Positions 43,599-51,737 of a stretch of DNA of 64,000 bases are shown here, piece by piece. The first letter of the stretch is position 1. Every line of letters starts with the position of its first letter. Position numbers and translations under genes: made by a program. Origin of the DNA: Clostridiales bacterium (GTDB lineage: Bacteria > Bacillota > Clostridia > Saccharofermentanales > Saccharofermentanaceae); NCBI GenBank assembly GCA_017478485.1, contig JAFVDI010000021.1:62001-126000 (forward strand). The letters run 5' to 3'. The notes beneath the pieces were generated by a model that had not been told where the DNA came from, made no database searches, and saw only the letters and a program-made list of their open reading frames with translations.

Positions 43599-43878
43599 TG
43601 AGAAGGCCGTAAAACGCATACAGGAGATGGAAGAGATACTTGACCATGCAAACAAGGTCATTAATGAACTTGAATCCAAGATCTCCGAATTCGAGTCGAT
43701 CCAGCCTGACATTCAAAAACTCGAAAAGTACTACACCGGAAAAGACTGGAAAGCAGACTTTAAGCTTGACGAAGAAGGAAAGCTGCCGCCGGATCTCAAA
43801 CGGGGTGTGCTGTCCGAAGACGCAGTTTACGATCTGCTTGAACAGAATAAGAAATTAATGGCAAAGAATAAGCAATAA
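43591..43878 (+). CDS. DUF4298 domain-containing protein
   Basis: A 95-residue soluble protein, mainly one long helix (IQEMEEILDHANKVINELES), then a LEKYYTGKDWKADFKLDEEG motif typical of DUF4298. No function is known. It overlaps the MmcQ-EVE gene and probably works with it. A terminator follows 32 bases later. Confidence 0.88.
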   Translation: MNDEKAVKRIQEMEEILDHANKVINELESKISEFESIQPDIQKLEKYYTGKDWKADFKLDEEGKLPPDLKRGVLSEDAVYDLLEQNKKLMAKNKQ

Positions 43879-43909
43879 AGACTGGTAAGGATGAGTGATA
43901 TTATAAAGT

Positions 43910-43942
43910 GACTCGGCACAATGATGTCGGGTCGTTTGTTTT
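43910..43942 (+). terminator. Intrinsic terminator after DUF4298 gene
   Basis: GACTCGGCA pairs with TGTCGGGTC (two G-U) around CAATGA, followed by GTTTGTTTTA. Confidence 0.7.
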
Positions 43943-44056
43943 AATGGCAGAGTATAAATAATTCGAATTATTTGTTATATAAATGTGAAATCAAACATAT
44001 CCTAATTTTGGTGTGCTATTATCCCAAATATATAGATTTATATTGGAGGGGCGCAT

Positions 44057-45619
44057 ATGAAGAGGGTTGGTGTTATAGCAATTTCCATTGCTTTTGCTAT
44101 TGCTTTGCTGACTGGGTGTTCATCCGGTCCTCAATACGCAACAAAAGTAACAGATAACGAACAAACCAATGTTACTGAAGATACAAGCGAGTCTGTTAAA
44201 GCTGAACATTATTCAAAAGCTGCAGATTTAGCAGCAAAAGGCAATTACGCTGAAGCGATAGAAGAATATAAGAAGGCGAATGACTATTCTGATGCAAACG
44301 AGAAAATATTCAAAATCTATTGTTCTCTGGCTGAAAAGGCTCAGGCTGAAGATAAATACGATGAAGCTATAAGCAATTACCAAAAGGCTTCTGAATATAA
44401 AGACGTATCAGATAAGATACTAGCTATTTATTATGCGCAGGGCGAAAAGGCATTTGCTGCTGGAGAATTTGATAAAGCAGTCATTTTTTATAGAAATGCA
44501 GGGGCATACAAGGACTCGAAAACACGCTTGTCTGAAATAGCATATTTTTGTGCTGAACAAGCCTTGAAAAACAAAGATATTAAGTCGGCCGCTTCTTATT
44601 TTTCTGACGCGGGGGATTACAAAGATGCACAGATCCAAGCTCAAAAACTGTACTATAACCTTGGTATATCAGCGCTGAAGAATAAGAACTATGAAGAAGG
44701 TGCAAAGGATCTTCAGTCTGCCGGAGATTATCCTGCTGCAAAGAAACTGCTTGATACAACGATTACGAATCTGATTGCTCAAAAGGATTATTCCACTGCC
44801 GAGAAAATGGCTGCGTATTACGAAGATTCTAAGGTTGCGGGATTAAAGGATTATATTCAGGGCAGGAAAGCATATAGCGATGGCGATTATGCTGCTGCGC
44901 TTTTAGCGTTTGAGAGGGCCAAGGATACCAAAGATACATCTCTTTATATAAAAGCAAGCAATTACTTCCTTGGTGTAAAAGCGTTAGCTGATAAGGATTT
45001 CAAGTTAGCACAAACTTATTTTTCCAAAGGCGAAAACTATAAAAACTCACAAGTGTTACTTAATGTTTGCTTAGCTGAGGAAAACATTGCCAAGAATGAC
45101 TACAAGACTGCGGCCACTTTCTACAGCAAGGTACCCAAGAGTCTCAAGGTTAACGGAATTAATATTTCAGCGCGAAAGTCGTTGATGAGCAGAATAACAG
45201 CGTTTTCAAAGATAAAAGGTAATTACTCTGTTAAATCGAATAGGATTCAAACTACAAAACGAAAATATAACAATAAAAAATATAAGTATTATTGGTATGT
45301 TAAGGGAATAGTTAGTCAGCAGTATTTGAGGTTAGACTATTCCGTAAACAGAGATGGAACGATAAACCTATCCGGAACAGTATGCTATTATCGTTATACT
45401 AATTATTCAGATTATAGTGCTTCGCTAAAAAGGAAATATGAAACGGTAAGTTTTAATATTAGAAATCTTAAAAGCATTCCTACTAATGTTGTGATTGGTA
45501 ATCATCTGCGCCTGAAATACAAGAAGGGGATTTTTACTGTTGTTTACTATGAAAAGTATAATTACAGCCAGTTTAATTACCATGTCTATCAGACAACGGT
45601 TAACTTTAAAAAACGTTGA
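44057..45619 (+). CDS. Repeat-rich lipoprotein with TPR-like units
   Basis: A 520-residue exported lipoprotein with lipobox LTGC (Cys21). Residues 50-360 are about eight helical repeats of 33-37 residues, each with a KNDYxxAxxxF/Yxxxxx(D/E)YKDA pattern similar to tetratricopeptide repeats. The C-terminal 150 residues are basic and rich in Tyr and Lys, with beta-strand character. The gene has a noticeably lower GC content than its neighbours (many AAA, GAT and AAT codons), which may mean later acquisition. GGAGGGG precedes the start. Its role is unknown; protein binding at the surface is inferred. Confidence 0.78.
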   Translation: MKRVGVIAISIAFAIALLTGCSSGPQYATKVTDNEQTNVTEDTSESVKAEHYSKAADLAAKGNYAEAIEEYKKANDYSDANEKIFKIYCSLAEKAQAEDKYDEAISNYQKASEYKDVSDKILAIYYAQGEKAFAAGEFDKAVIFYRNAGAYKDSKTRLSEIAYFCAEQALKNKDIKSAASYFSDAGDYKDAQIQAQKLYYNLGISALKNKNYEEGAKDLQSAGDYPAAKKLLDTTITNLIAQKDYSTAEKMAAYYEDSKVAGLKDYIQGRKAYSDGDYAAALLAFERAKDTKDTSLYIKASNYFLGVKALADKDFKLAQTYFSKGENYKNSQVLLNVCLAEENIAKNDYKTAATFYSKVPKSLKVNGINISARKSLMSRITAFSKIKGNYSVKSNRIQTTKRKYNNKKYKYYWYVKGIVSQQYLRLDYSVNRDGTINLSGTVCYYRYTNYSDYSASLKRKYETVSFNIRNLKSIPTNVVIGNHLRLKYKKGIFTVVYYEKYNYSQFNYHVYQTTVNFKKR

Positions 45620-45637
45620 TTCAATTTGATTTAAACA

Positions 45638-45676
45638 AAAGAAAACCGATTTGATTAATCAATCGGTTTTCTTTTT
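45638..45676 (+). terminator. Intrinsic terminator after repeat lipoprotein
   Basis: AAAGAAAACCGATT pairs with AATCGGTTTTCTTT, and T5 follows. Confidence 0.9.
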
Positions 45677-45712
45677 GAGATAATCCTGCGGAATAAATCT
45701 GTTAGAAAGTGA

Positions 45713-45718
45713 TATAAT
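45713..45718 (+). promoter_or_regulatory. Extended -10 for ABC exporter
   Basis: TGATATAAT includes a consensus -10 with upstream TG. The -35 is not clear. Confidence 0.5.
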
Positions 45719-45750
45719 CTCACAGGAATATTAAGACAGGGGATAGGACA

Positions 45751-46464
45751 ATGGAATTTGTTATCAGCCACTTGGTTAAGAGCTACGGCTCAAAGCAGGT
45801 CCTTAAGGACTGCGATTTTGTGTTTGAAGAGGGCAGGATCTACGGCCTTCTGGGACGTAACGGCTCGGGAAAGACGACGTTTTTTAACTGTATTAACAGC
45901 GATATTGATATCAACTCAGGAGAGTTCTATTTCCGCGAGGGAAAAGACTCAGCCGCAAAGACGGCTTTGCAGCCCGAAGACATCGGTTATGTCGTATCCA
46001 CGCCCACAGTTCCCGAGTTCATGACGGGACGCGAGTTTTTGAAGTTCTTCATTGAAGTCCATGAGGAGATAAAGCCCGAAAAGACCATCGATGAATACTT
46101 CGATTACATGATGATCCCCGAAGACGACCGTGACCGCATCCTCAAGGATTATTCGCACGGTACGAAGAACAAGATGCAGATGCTCGTAAACATCATTGCA
46201 AAACCGAAACTCATGCTTCTGGATGAGCCTCTCACTTCGCTTGACGTTATCGTTGCCGAAGAGATGAAGAACGTGATAAGGAGCCAGAAAGAAGGCCGAA
46301 TCACGATCTTTTCGACACACCTTCTTGATGTTGCCGTGGATCTTTGTGACGAGATAGTTCTGTTAAATCACGGAAAGCTTGAGCCGATCGATAAGAATAA
46401 CCTTGGCGACAGCGACTTCAAGGAGAAGATCATTGCCGCGCTGAGGGATGAAGAAGATGTTTAA
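45751..46464 (+). CDS. ABC transporter ATP-binding protein
   Basis: A 237-residue ATPase. Walker A is GRNGSGKTTFF, the signature is degenerate (YSHGTKNKMQ), and Walker B is LMLLDEPLTSLD. The altered signature is known in some ABC-2 exporters. It overlaps the membrane subunit gene by seventeen bases, so the two form one exporter. The cargo is unknown. Confidence 0.92.
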   Translation: MEFVISHLVKSYGSKQVLKDCDFVFEEGRIYGLLGRNGSGKTTFFNCINSDIDINSGEFYFREGKDSAAKTALQPEDIGYVVSTPTVPEFMTGREFLKFFIEVHEEIKPEKTIDEYFDYMMIPEDDRDRILKDYSHGTKNKMQMLVNIIAKPKLMLLDEPLTSLDVIVAEEMKNVIRSQKEGRITIFSTHLLDVAVDLCDEIVLLNHGKLEPIDKNNLGDSDFKEKIIAALRDEEDV

Positions 46465-48193
46465 GGACTTTTTCACGATCCTGCCCAAGGTTCTTCATTT
46501 AAGGAGCATCATAGGTTTTAACAGCCTTGTTTTCGCGCTTAAGAAGACACCTCTTATCGGTAAGGTGATCCCTGACCGTTTGTATAAGACGACCTTTCTT
46601 AAGGTCATATACTGGATATTCCATATCATTAAAGAAGTCGGAGCCCTGTTTATCGGTAAGATGGCCGGCATTTCCTGCGTATATATTGCTGCATGGGTAT
46701 TATCATCGGCATATAAATCCCACGATATGATCCCGGGCATGAGCGAAAGCAATATTTTCGGCATGTTCGCTCTTTTCTTCTTTATCCTGTATGCGCTGAT
46801 CGGAGTGCTTCTTAACACTAATATATTCAAAAAGACGCCCGAAAAGGATTACCTTGTCTTCATGATCCGCATGGACGCAAAGAAGCTCAACAACACGCTC
46901 TTTGCATATGATCTGACCAAGATGTTTATCGGATACTATCTGGTAGGTCCTGTGACAGCAATTATCGGCTGTCCTTTCTGGGCGTGGCTTGTAATACCGT
47001 TCCTTGCTGTGTTCATCAAACTTTTCGGTGCGGGATTCCTCTCTTTAAGATATAAGATGCGCAGCATAAAGCATAAGCCGCTTCGGAACAGCTATGCCGG
47101 AGACGTGTTTAAGCTGGTTGCGATCATCTTGCTGATGCCGGTCCTGATGATAATGATAATCAACGGATGCTATGTACCTCTGCCCGTTGTAATTGCATGC
47201 GTGATCCTTCTCATGGTTCTTGGAATCATTGGCTTCTTTGTGCTTAAGAATACGGATTCGACTCTTCACCGCAAAGCGCTGCATGACGGCTTTGTTGTTG
47301 AAAAAGCATCAACAGTCGAAGCGAAAAACCAGACCAGGTCATTTAAGAAGATCAAGGCAGACGGAAGCTTTAAAAGCGACAAGAAAGGCTTTGAATATTT
47401 AAATGCATTGTTCGTAAAAAGACACAGGAAGATGTTAATCATGAAGCCTGTTGTTTTCTCGGTCATCTTGCTGGCTTTACTGGCATTCATCATCTATCTG
47501 TTTATTGCCGTTTATTATGAGGATAACGGTGCTGATGCATGCCGGAACATGGTTATGAATAACCTGGTCAATCTTTTCACGTTTAAAGGATTTAGTGATC
47601 CGCTGGTAAACCTTGAGGATTCTTCATTCCAGTTCTTCAGGTGGTGCGCTTCTTTTCAGCTGTTCGCGCTTTTAGTTCCGATAACAATAGCTGAGAACTC
47701 ATTTAAGTGCACTCAGGCAATGTATATCAACTGCGACAACAGCCTCATGACGTTCAGTTTCTTCAAGAAGAGGGAAATGATAATGAAGCTGTTTGACATC
47801 AGGTTTAAGCAGCTGTTAAAGATAAATCTTCCGCCAGCGATCATTTCTGCGGCAGGTGCAAATCTGGTACTGTTTGCAACCGGCGGTCAGGATTATCCGT
47901 TCCAGTACCTTGTAACGTTCATTATCGCCGCGGCGATGACAGTTGTTTATTCGATGAGCTGGCTTTCGCTTTATTACCTTTTCCAGCCGTTTACGACCAC
48001 GGTTACGGTAAAGAGCGGTGCGTATGCGGCTGCAAGGACGGTGTTTTCAATTATCATGGCAATCGTCATGTGGATCCCTGCACATTCGCTTATCGTGTTT
48101 GGAGTAACGGTAGTCTTCGCGGTCCTGTTTGTGATTATCATGAGGACGCTCGTTTCCAGAAAGGCTCCAAAGACATGGAGAGCTAAGGCATAG
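46448..48193 (+). CDS. ABC exporter membrane subunit
   Basis: A 581-residue membrane protein with about eleven hydrophobic segments and a large cytoplasmic region near 270-330. The size suggests a large ABC-2 permease. A pair of similar halves is not clear. It overlaps the ATPase gene. A palindrome-rich promoter for the next gene follows the stop. Confidence 0.82.
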   Translation: MKKMFKDFFTILPKVLHLRSIIGFNSLVFALKKTPLIGKVIPDRLYKTTFLKVIYWIFHIIKEVGALFIGKMAGISCVYIAAWVLSSAYKSHDMIPGMSESNIFGMFALFFFILYALIGVLLNTNIFKKTPEKDYLVFMIRMDAKKLNNTLFAYDLTKMFIGYYLVGPVTAIIGCPFWAWLVIPFLAVFIKLFGAGFLSLRYKMRSIKHKPLRNSYAGDVFKLVAIILLMPVLMIMIINGCYVPLPVVIACVILLMVLGIIGFFVLKNTDSTLHRKALHDGFVVEKASTVEAKNQTRSFKKIKADGSFKSDKKGFEYLNALFVKRHRKMLIMKPVVFSVILLALLAFIIYLFIAVYYEDNGADACRNMVMNNLVNLFTFKGFSDPLVNLEDSSFQFFRWCASFQLFALLVPITIAENSFKCTQAMYINCDNSLMTFSFFKKREMIMKLFDIRFKQLLKINLPPAIISAAGANLVLFATGGQDYPFQYLVTFIIAAAMTVVYSMSWLSLYYLFQPFTTTVTVKSGAYAAARTVFSIIMAIVMWIPAHSLIVFGVTVVFAVLFVIIMRTLVSRKAPKTWRAKA

Positions 48194-48200
48194 GTTTAAT

Positions 48201-48248
48201 CTTGACAATGTAAAGTTCCGCGTTATACTCTATCTTGACAGTGTCAAG
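48201..48248 (+). promoter_or_regulatory. Promoter with two palindromic TetR-type operators
   Basis: CTTGACAGTGTCAAG at 48234-48248 is a perfect 7-1-7 palindrome. CTTGACAATGTAAAG at 48201-48215 is the same site with one mismatch. A promoter TTGACA (48202-48207), 16 bases, TATACT (48224-48229) lies across them, so the two operators cover the -35 and the transcription start. The TetR gene at 49336 is the likely regulator. Confidence 0.78.
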
Positions 48249-48260
48249 TTTGGAGTATCT

Positions 48261-49343
48261 ATGAGAGCGAAAAAACGGATAATGATTGCAGTTCTTTGTG
48301 CTTTGGCAGTTCTTCTGCTGCTTTTGGCAGTATGGGCAATATTAAGCCCGGGGAAGATAAGAACATATAACGAACCGGAGAGTCTTTCGGAGAAATTCGT
48401 AATGGATGTTAACGGTGCCCCGAACGGATTTTTCATTAACAGCAGGAACATTGATAATCCTGTTCTCCTTCTGGTTTCAAGCGGTCCCGGTACGGACGAT
48501 TATGTTTTCACAGACAAATACAAAGACATGCGTCTTGAAGATGATTTCACGCTTGTATACTGGGACTACAGGTGGATGTGTATCGCATATGATGATTCCG
48601 TAAGGAAAGACGAGATCACCCTTGATAATCTTCTTGATGATACTCAGAAAGTAACGGAATATCTTAAGGAACGCTTCAACAAGGAAAAGATCTACATCAT
48701 GGGCTTTTCGGGCGGATCGCATATCGCTCTGCGGGAAGCTGCAAGACATCCTGAAAACTACCATGCTTATATCGGTATGGCGCAGTGCGTAACGGATTCT
48801 TATGAGAACGATACACTGATGTATGACTTCATGAAGAAAGTCTTTTCGGGACGCGGTGACAAAAAGAATCTTTCAAAACTTGAAGCTTCAGTCGATCATG
48901 TTGAAAACGGCAATGTCAAATGCAAAGACTGGTATTCGTATGTTATGCTGCTGCATAATGCGGGCGGCGGAACGATCAGGGATAAGGATGAGTTTAAAGG
49001 CATAACATGGCCTATAATTACCGCTAAGTGTTATACATTGAAAGAGAAGATAAACTATGTTGTTTCAATGAAAATGTACAGGACAACACCGCTTGCTTCT
49101 GAACTGGATGATTTCGATTACAGGCAGAGCCTGAAAGAACTAAAGATACCGGCGTTTTTTATCAGCGGTGAATACGATTACAATTGTCCATGGGAACTCG
49201 TAAGGGAATACAATGAAAAGATAAGCGCGCCGTCAAAAGGATTCTATATGATCACTGACGCTGCGCACAGCCCGCTGTGGGAAAACCCTGATGAAACATG
49301 CAGGATCTTAAGAGAGATAAAGGAGATGACGCAAAATGGCTGA
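48261..49343 (+). CDS. Membrane-anchored alpha/beta hydrolase
   Basis: A 360-residue hydrolase. A membrane anchor spans 8-28 (IAVLCALAVLLLLLAVWAIL). The hydrolase fold has the nucleophile in MGFSGGSHIA (about residue 153), the acid in GEYDYNCP, and the histidine in AAHSPLWE. It resembles proline iminopeptidase-type enzymes. GGAG precedes ATG 48261. It overlaps the TetR gene by eight bases, and both are under the palindromic promoter. The substrate is unknown, perhaps a peptide or ester signal. Confidence 0.85.
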   Translation: MRAKKRIMIAVLCALAVLLLLLAVWAILSPGKIRTYNEPESLSEKFVMDVNGAPNGFFINSRNIDNPVLLLVSSGPGTDDYVFTDKYKDMRLEDDFTLVYWDYRWMCIAYDDSVRKDEITLDNLLDDTQKVTEYLKERFNKEKIYIMGFSGGSHIALREAARHPENYHAYIGMAQCVTDSYENDTLMYDFMKKVFSGRGDKKNLSKLEASVDHVENGNVKCKDWYSYVMLLHNAGGGTIRDKDEFKGITWPIITAKCYTLKEKINYVVSMKMYRTTPLASELDDFDYRQSLKELKIPAFFISGEYDYNCPWELVREYNEKISAPSKGFYMITDAAHSPLWENPDETCRILREIKEMTQNG

Positions 49344-49911
49344 CCGGTACCATCACGGCAATCTGAGACAGGCACTTATCGATGCAGGAATAAAGATAAT
49401 CAATGAAAACGGTGAAGAGGCTTTGTCTCTGCGTAAAGCAGCTGCCGCGTGCGATGTGTCACATGCTGCTCCGTATGCTCATTTCAAGGACAAGGATGAA
49501 CTTCTGGAAGCAATAAAAAAGAGCGTAACCGATAAGTTTACCGGGGAACTTGAAACTGCAGTCAAAGGCGCGGGTAGTGCGGATGAGGCCCTGATCGCGA
49601 TGGGCAGAGCTTATATCTCTTTCTTTTCGCGCAATCCCGATTACTATATGTTTTTGTTTGGTAAGCAGAATATATCCGCTCATCTTCAGATGAATAAGGA
49701 AAACAAAGAGGATTATCCTCCGTTTCTACTTCTGCGCAAGTTCTACAAACTGCATCTTAAGGAGAATGGAATAAAGATATCTTCGGAAGAACAGGAGATA
49801 GAACTGATAAAGACATGGGCGATCGTTCACGGCATGGCTTCGATCGCATGCATGAAAGGCGTTAAGACTTCATTTGACTGGAATGATCCGGATGCAAGGC
49901 TTATCACCTGA
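49336..49911 (+). CDS. TetR/AcrR-family regulator with WHG-type C-terminus
   Basis: A 191-residue repressor. The helix-turn-helix is SLRKAAAACDVSHAAPYAHF (about 30-50). The C-terminal ligand domain includes ISFFSRNPDYYMFLFG and a late WAIVHGMA, which is the WHG-type pattern. It overlaps the hydrolase gene and probably binds the two CTTGACA-type palindromes upstream, giving negative autoregulation. Confidence 0.9.
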   Translation: MADRYHHGNLRQALIDAGIKIINENGEEALSLRKAAAACDVSHAAPYAHFKDKDELLEAIKKSVTDKFTGELETAVKGAGSADEALIAMGRAYISFFSRNPDYYMFLFGKQNISAHLQMNKENKEDYPPFLLLRKFYKLHLKENGIKISSEEQEIELIKTWAIVHGMASIACMKGVKTSFDWNDPDARLIT

Positions 49912-49983
49912 GCCGTATGATATGCAACTATATAATATAAGCATATAACAAATGTATTCTTTTCAGATAAAGGAGAACGTAAT

Positions 49984-50154
49984 ATGGCTTATGAGATAAC
50001 AAGAAGATGCAACGGATGCGGCAAGTGCGAGTTTATCTGTTCAATGGATGCCATCAGGCGCAGCTGGGGCTCATATTCGATCGATCCTGATCTCTGTGAT
50101 TCATGCGGTGCCTGCGCTTCTGTATGTCCCAGAAAGGCAATAGATCCTGATTGA
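49984..50154 (+). CDS. Small 2[4Fe-4S] ferredoxin
   Basis: A 56-residue ferredoxin that is easily missed because of its size. The two clusters are CNGCGKCEFIC and CDSCGACASVC, each followed by the usual residues (SMDAI; PRKAI). It carries low-potential electrons in the cytosol. AAAGGAG lies eight bases before ATG 49984. A TATAAT at 49931 may start its transcript, and a strong terminator follows. It may serve hydrogenase, pyruvate:ferredoxin oxidoreductase or the flavoproteins in this window. Confidence 0.95.
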   Translation: MAYEITRRCNGCGKCEFICSMDAIRRSWGSYSIDPDLCDSCGACASVCPRKAIDPD

Positions 50155-50173
50155 TAATTGATGTGTTTTATCG

Positions 50174-50203
50174 AAGCCGTCTCGATCATGAGACGGCTTT
50201 TTG
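50174..50203 (+). terminator. Intrinsic terminator after ferredoxin gene
   Basis: AGCCGTCTC pairs with GAGACGGCT, followed by T5. Confidence 0.9.
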
Positions 50204-50364
50204 CTTTATGCGGAGCTTTTCTCGAGATAATCGACAAGGCGCTTTCAGAGTGTTGATTAACCGACATAAACGGCTGACATTGTTCATTGAGTTCACCTAT
50301 TGCGAATGGTTAAATCAGGGCGTCAATCAAAAACACAAAACCATTCAAAAGGAAGGTAAATGAC

Positions 50365-51648
50365 ATGAACAAAAAAGTAATGATTCTTTTCGCAAGTGCG
50401 GTGCTCACCGCTTCCCTAGCAGCTACCGGTTGTGGAAACAAAACTAACCTGCTGCCGACAGTAAAACAGCCTATCGCAGCAACTGAGGAAACAACCGAAG
50501 AAGCAGATGGATCCTATGATGAGTATATGACAGGTGATTATGACCTCGATTACTATGCACCCGAGGGAAAACAGGCTAACAATGTCTTTAAGGCATTAGC
50601 TGCAAATAATGTTAAGACAACTGCAACCAGGGGAACAAATAAGTCAACTGCAAAGAAGACAACAAAGTCTACCAAGACAACAAAGAAGGCAGTTAAGAAG
50701 GTTTCCGGAAAGACAACAAAACCTTCTGCAAAGAATGCAGGCAAGTGGGAAGTAGACATTCCTTTGGCATATGTTCCTGCATCACGTGATCTTTCAAATA
50801 AGGATCACAACAATAATCCCGGTATCTGGACTGTAGGCGATCCCGTTACTTACAAGCCTACATCCAAGAAGCCCGATACAAAGAAGGATACCGGCTCCAA
50901 GAAGGATACAAAGAAGACTTCTGATTCCAAGAAGCATACAGATACAAAGAAGACAACTAATACTAAGAAGACGGTAAAGCAGTCACCTTCTTCCAAGAAG
51001 AATACAGTAAAGAAGAGCTACAAGCTCAATCAGGAAGTTAAGAAGAAGATCGAGCAGATCAAGAAGGCCGCTGCCAAGAGAGCTGCTCAGGCAAAGAAGG
51101 CTGAACAGGCTAAGAAGGATTTCCTTAAGAAGCTCAACAGCATGAAGAAGGCTGCTCAGAAGAAGGCTGCAGCTAAGAAAGCTGCCAAGAAGATGGCACA
51201 GGCTAGGAAGGCTGCCCAGAAGATGGCCAAGAAAGCCGCTGCTAAGAGATTAGCTGAAAAGAAGGCTGCTGCTAAGAAAGCAGCTCAGGCTAAGAAGGCC
51301 GCTCAGAAGACGGCAAAGAAAGCAGCTAAGAAGGCCGCAGCTAAGAAGGCAGCTCAGATCAAGAAGACAATGAAGAAGCTTGCTAAGGCAGCTAAGAAGG
51401 CCGCTCAGAAGACGGCAAAGAAAGCAGCTAAGAAGGCTGCTGCTAAGAAAGCAGCACAGGCTAAGAAGGAAGCTATGAAGAAGGCTGCAGCTAAGAAAGC
51501 AGCTGCTAAGAAGATCGCACAGATGAAGGCTGCTCAGAAGAAGGCTGAGGCTAAGAAGAACATGATGAAGAAGATCGCTAAGACAATGTTAAAGTCTCAC
51601 GGTCACCAGTCTTCTCATAAGACAGTCAGGCTTGTTTATCACCGTTAA
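50365..51648 (+). CDS. Lipoprotein with long Lys/Ala-rich repeat region
   Basis: A 427-residue lipoprotein with lipobox ATGC (Cys23). After an acidic start (about 35-70), residues 90-225 are rich in Lys/Thr with a small patch containing PLAYVPASRDL. Residues 225-415 are almost entirely Lys, Ala, Gln and Met in heptad-like repeats (KKAAAKKAAQ), a highly basic helix. The last 15 residues are His/Ser-rich. Codon choice is strongly biased to AAG and GCT/GCA, suggesting high expression. A polybasic, membrane-tethered helix could bind wall teichoic acid, DNA or host polyanions; this is inference. AAGGAAGG precedes the start. Confidence 0.82.
   Translation: MNKKVMILFASAVLTASLAATGCGNKTNLLPTVKQPIAATEETTEEADGSYDEYMTGDYDLDYYAPEGKQANNVFKALAANNVKTTATRGTNKSTAKKTTKSTKTTKKAVKKVSGKTTKPSAKNAGKWEVDIPLAYVPASRDLSNKDHNNNPGIWTVGDPVTYKPTSKKPDTKKDTGSKKDTKKTSDSKKHTDTKKTTNTKKTVKQSPSSKKNTVKKSYKLNQEVKKKIEQIKKAAAKRAAQAKKAEQAKKDFLKKLNSMKKAAQKKAAAKKAAKKMAQARKAAQKMAKKAAAKRLAEKKAAAKKAAQAKKAAQKTAKKAAKKAAAKKAAQIKKTMKKLAKAAKKAAQKTAKKAAKKAAAKKAAQAKKEAMKKAAAKKAAAKKIAQMKAAQKKAEAKKNMMKKIAKTMLKSHGHQSSHKTVRLVYHR
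51289..51437 (+). repeat. Exact direct repeat inside the Lys/Ala-rich gene
   Basis: 47 bases at 51289-51335 recur at 51391-51437, a shift of 102 bases (34 codons). It shows recent internal duplication of the basic helix. Confidence 0.88.
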
Positions 51649-51680
51649 TTGATAAGACTCCTAAAAGTCATTTCAATAAG

Positions 51681-51715
51681 ACAGCCCGCAGGAATATCCT
51701 GCGGGTTGTTTATTT
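51681..51715 (+). terminator. Intrinsic terminator after Lys/Ala-rich lipoprotein
   Basis: CCCGCAGGA pairs with TCCTGCGGG, followed by TTGTTTATTT. Confidence 0.85.
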
Positions 51716-51737
51716 AGGAAAGTATTAGGGAGATGAT

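Noticed and set aside
50365..51648. CRISPR-like or satellite repeat
   Set aside because: The repetition is codon-level Lys/Ala repetition within one open frame with a lipoprotein signal, not direct repeats with unique spacers.
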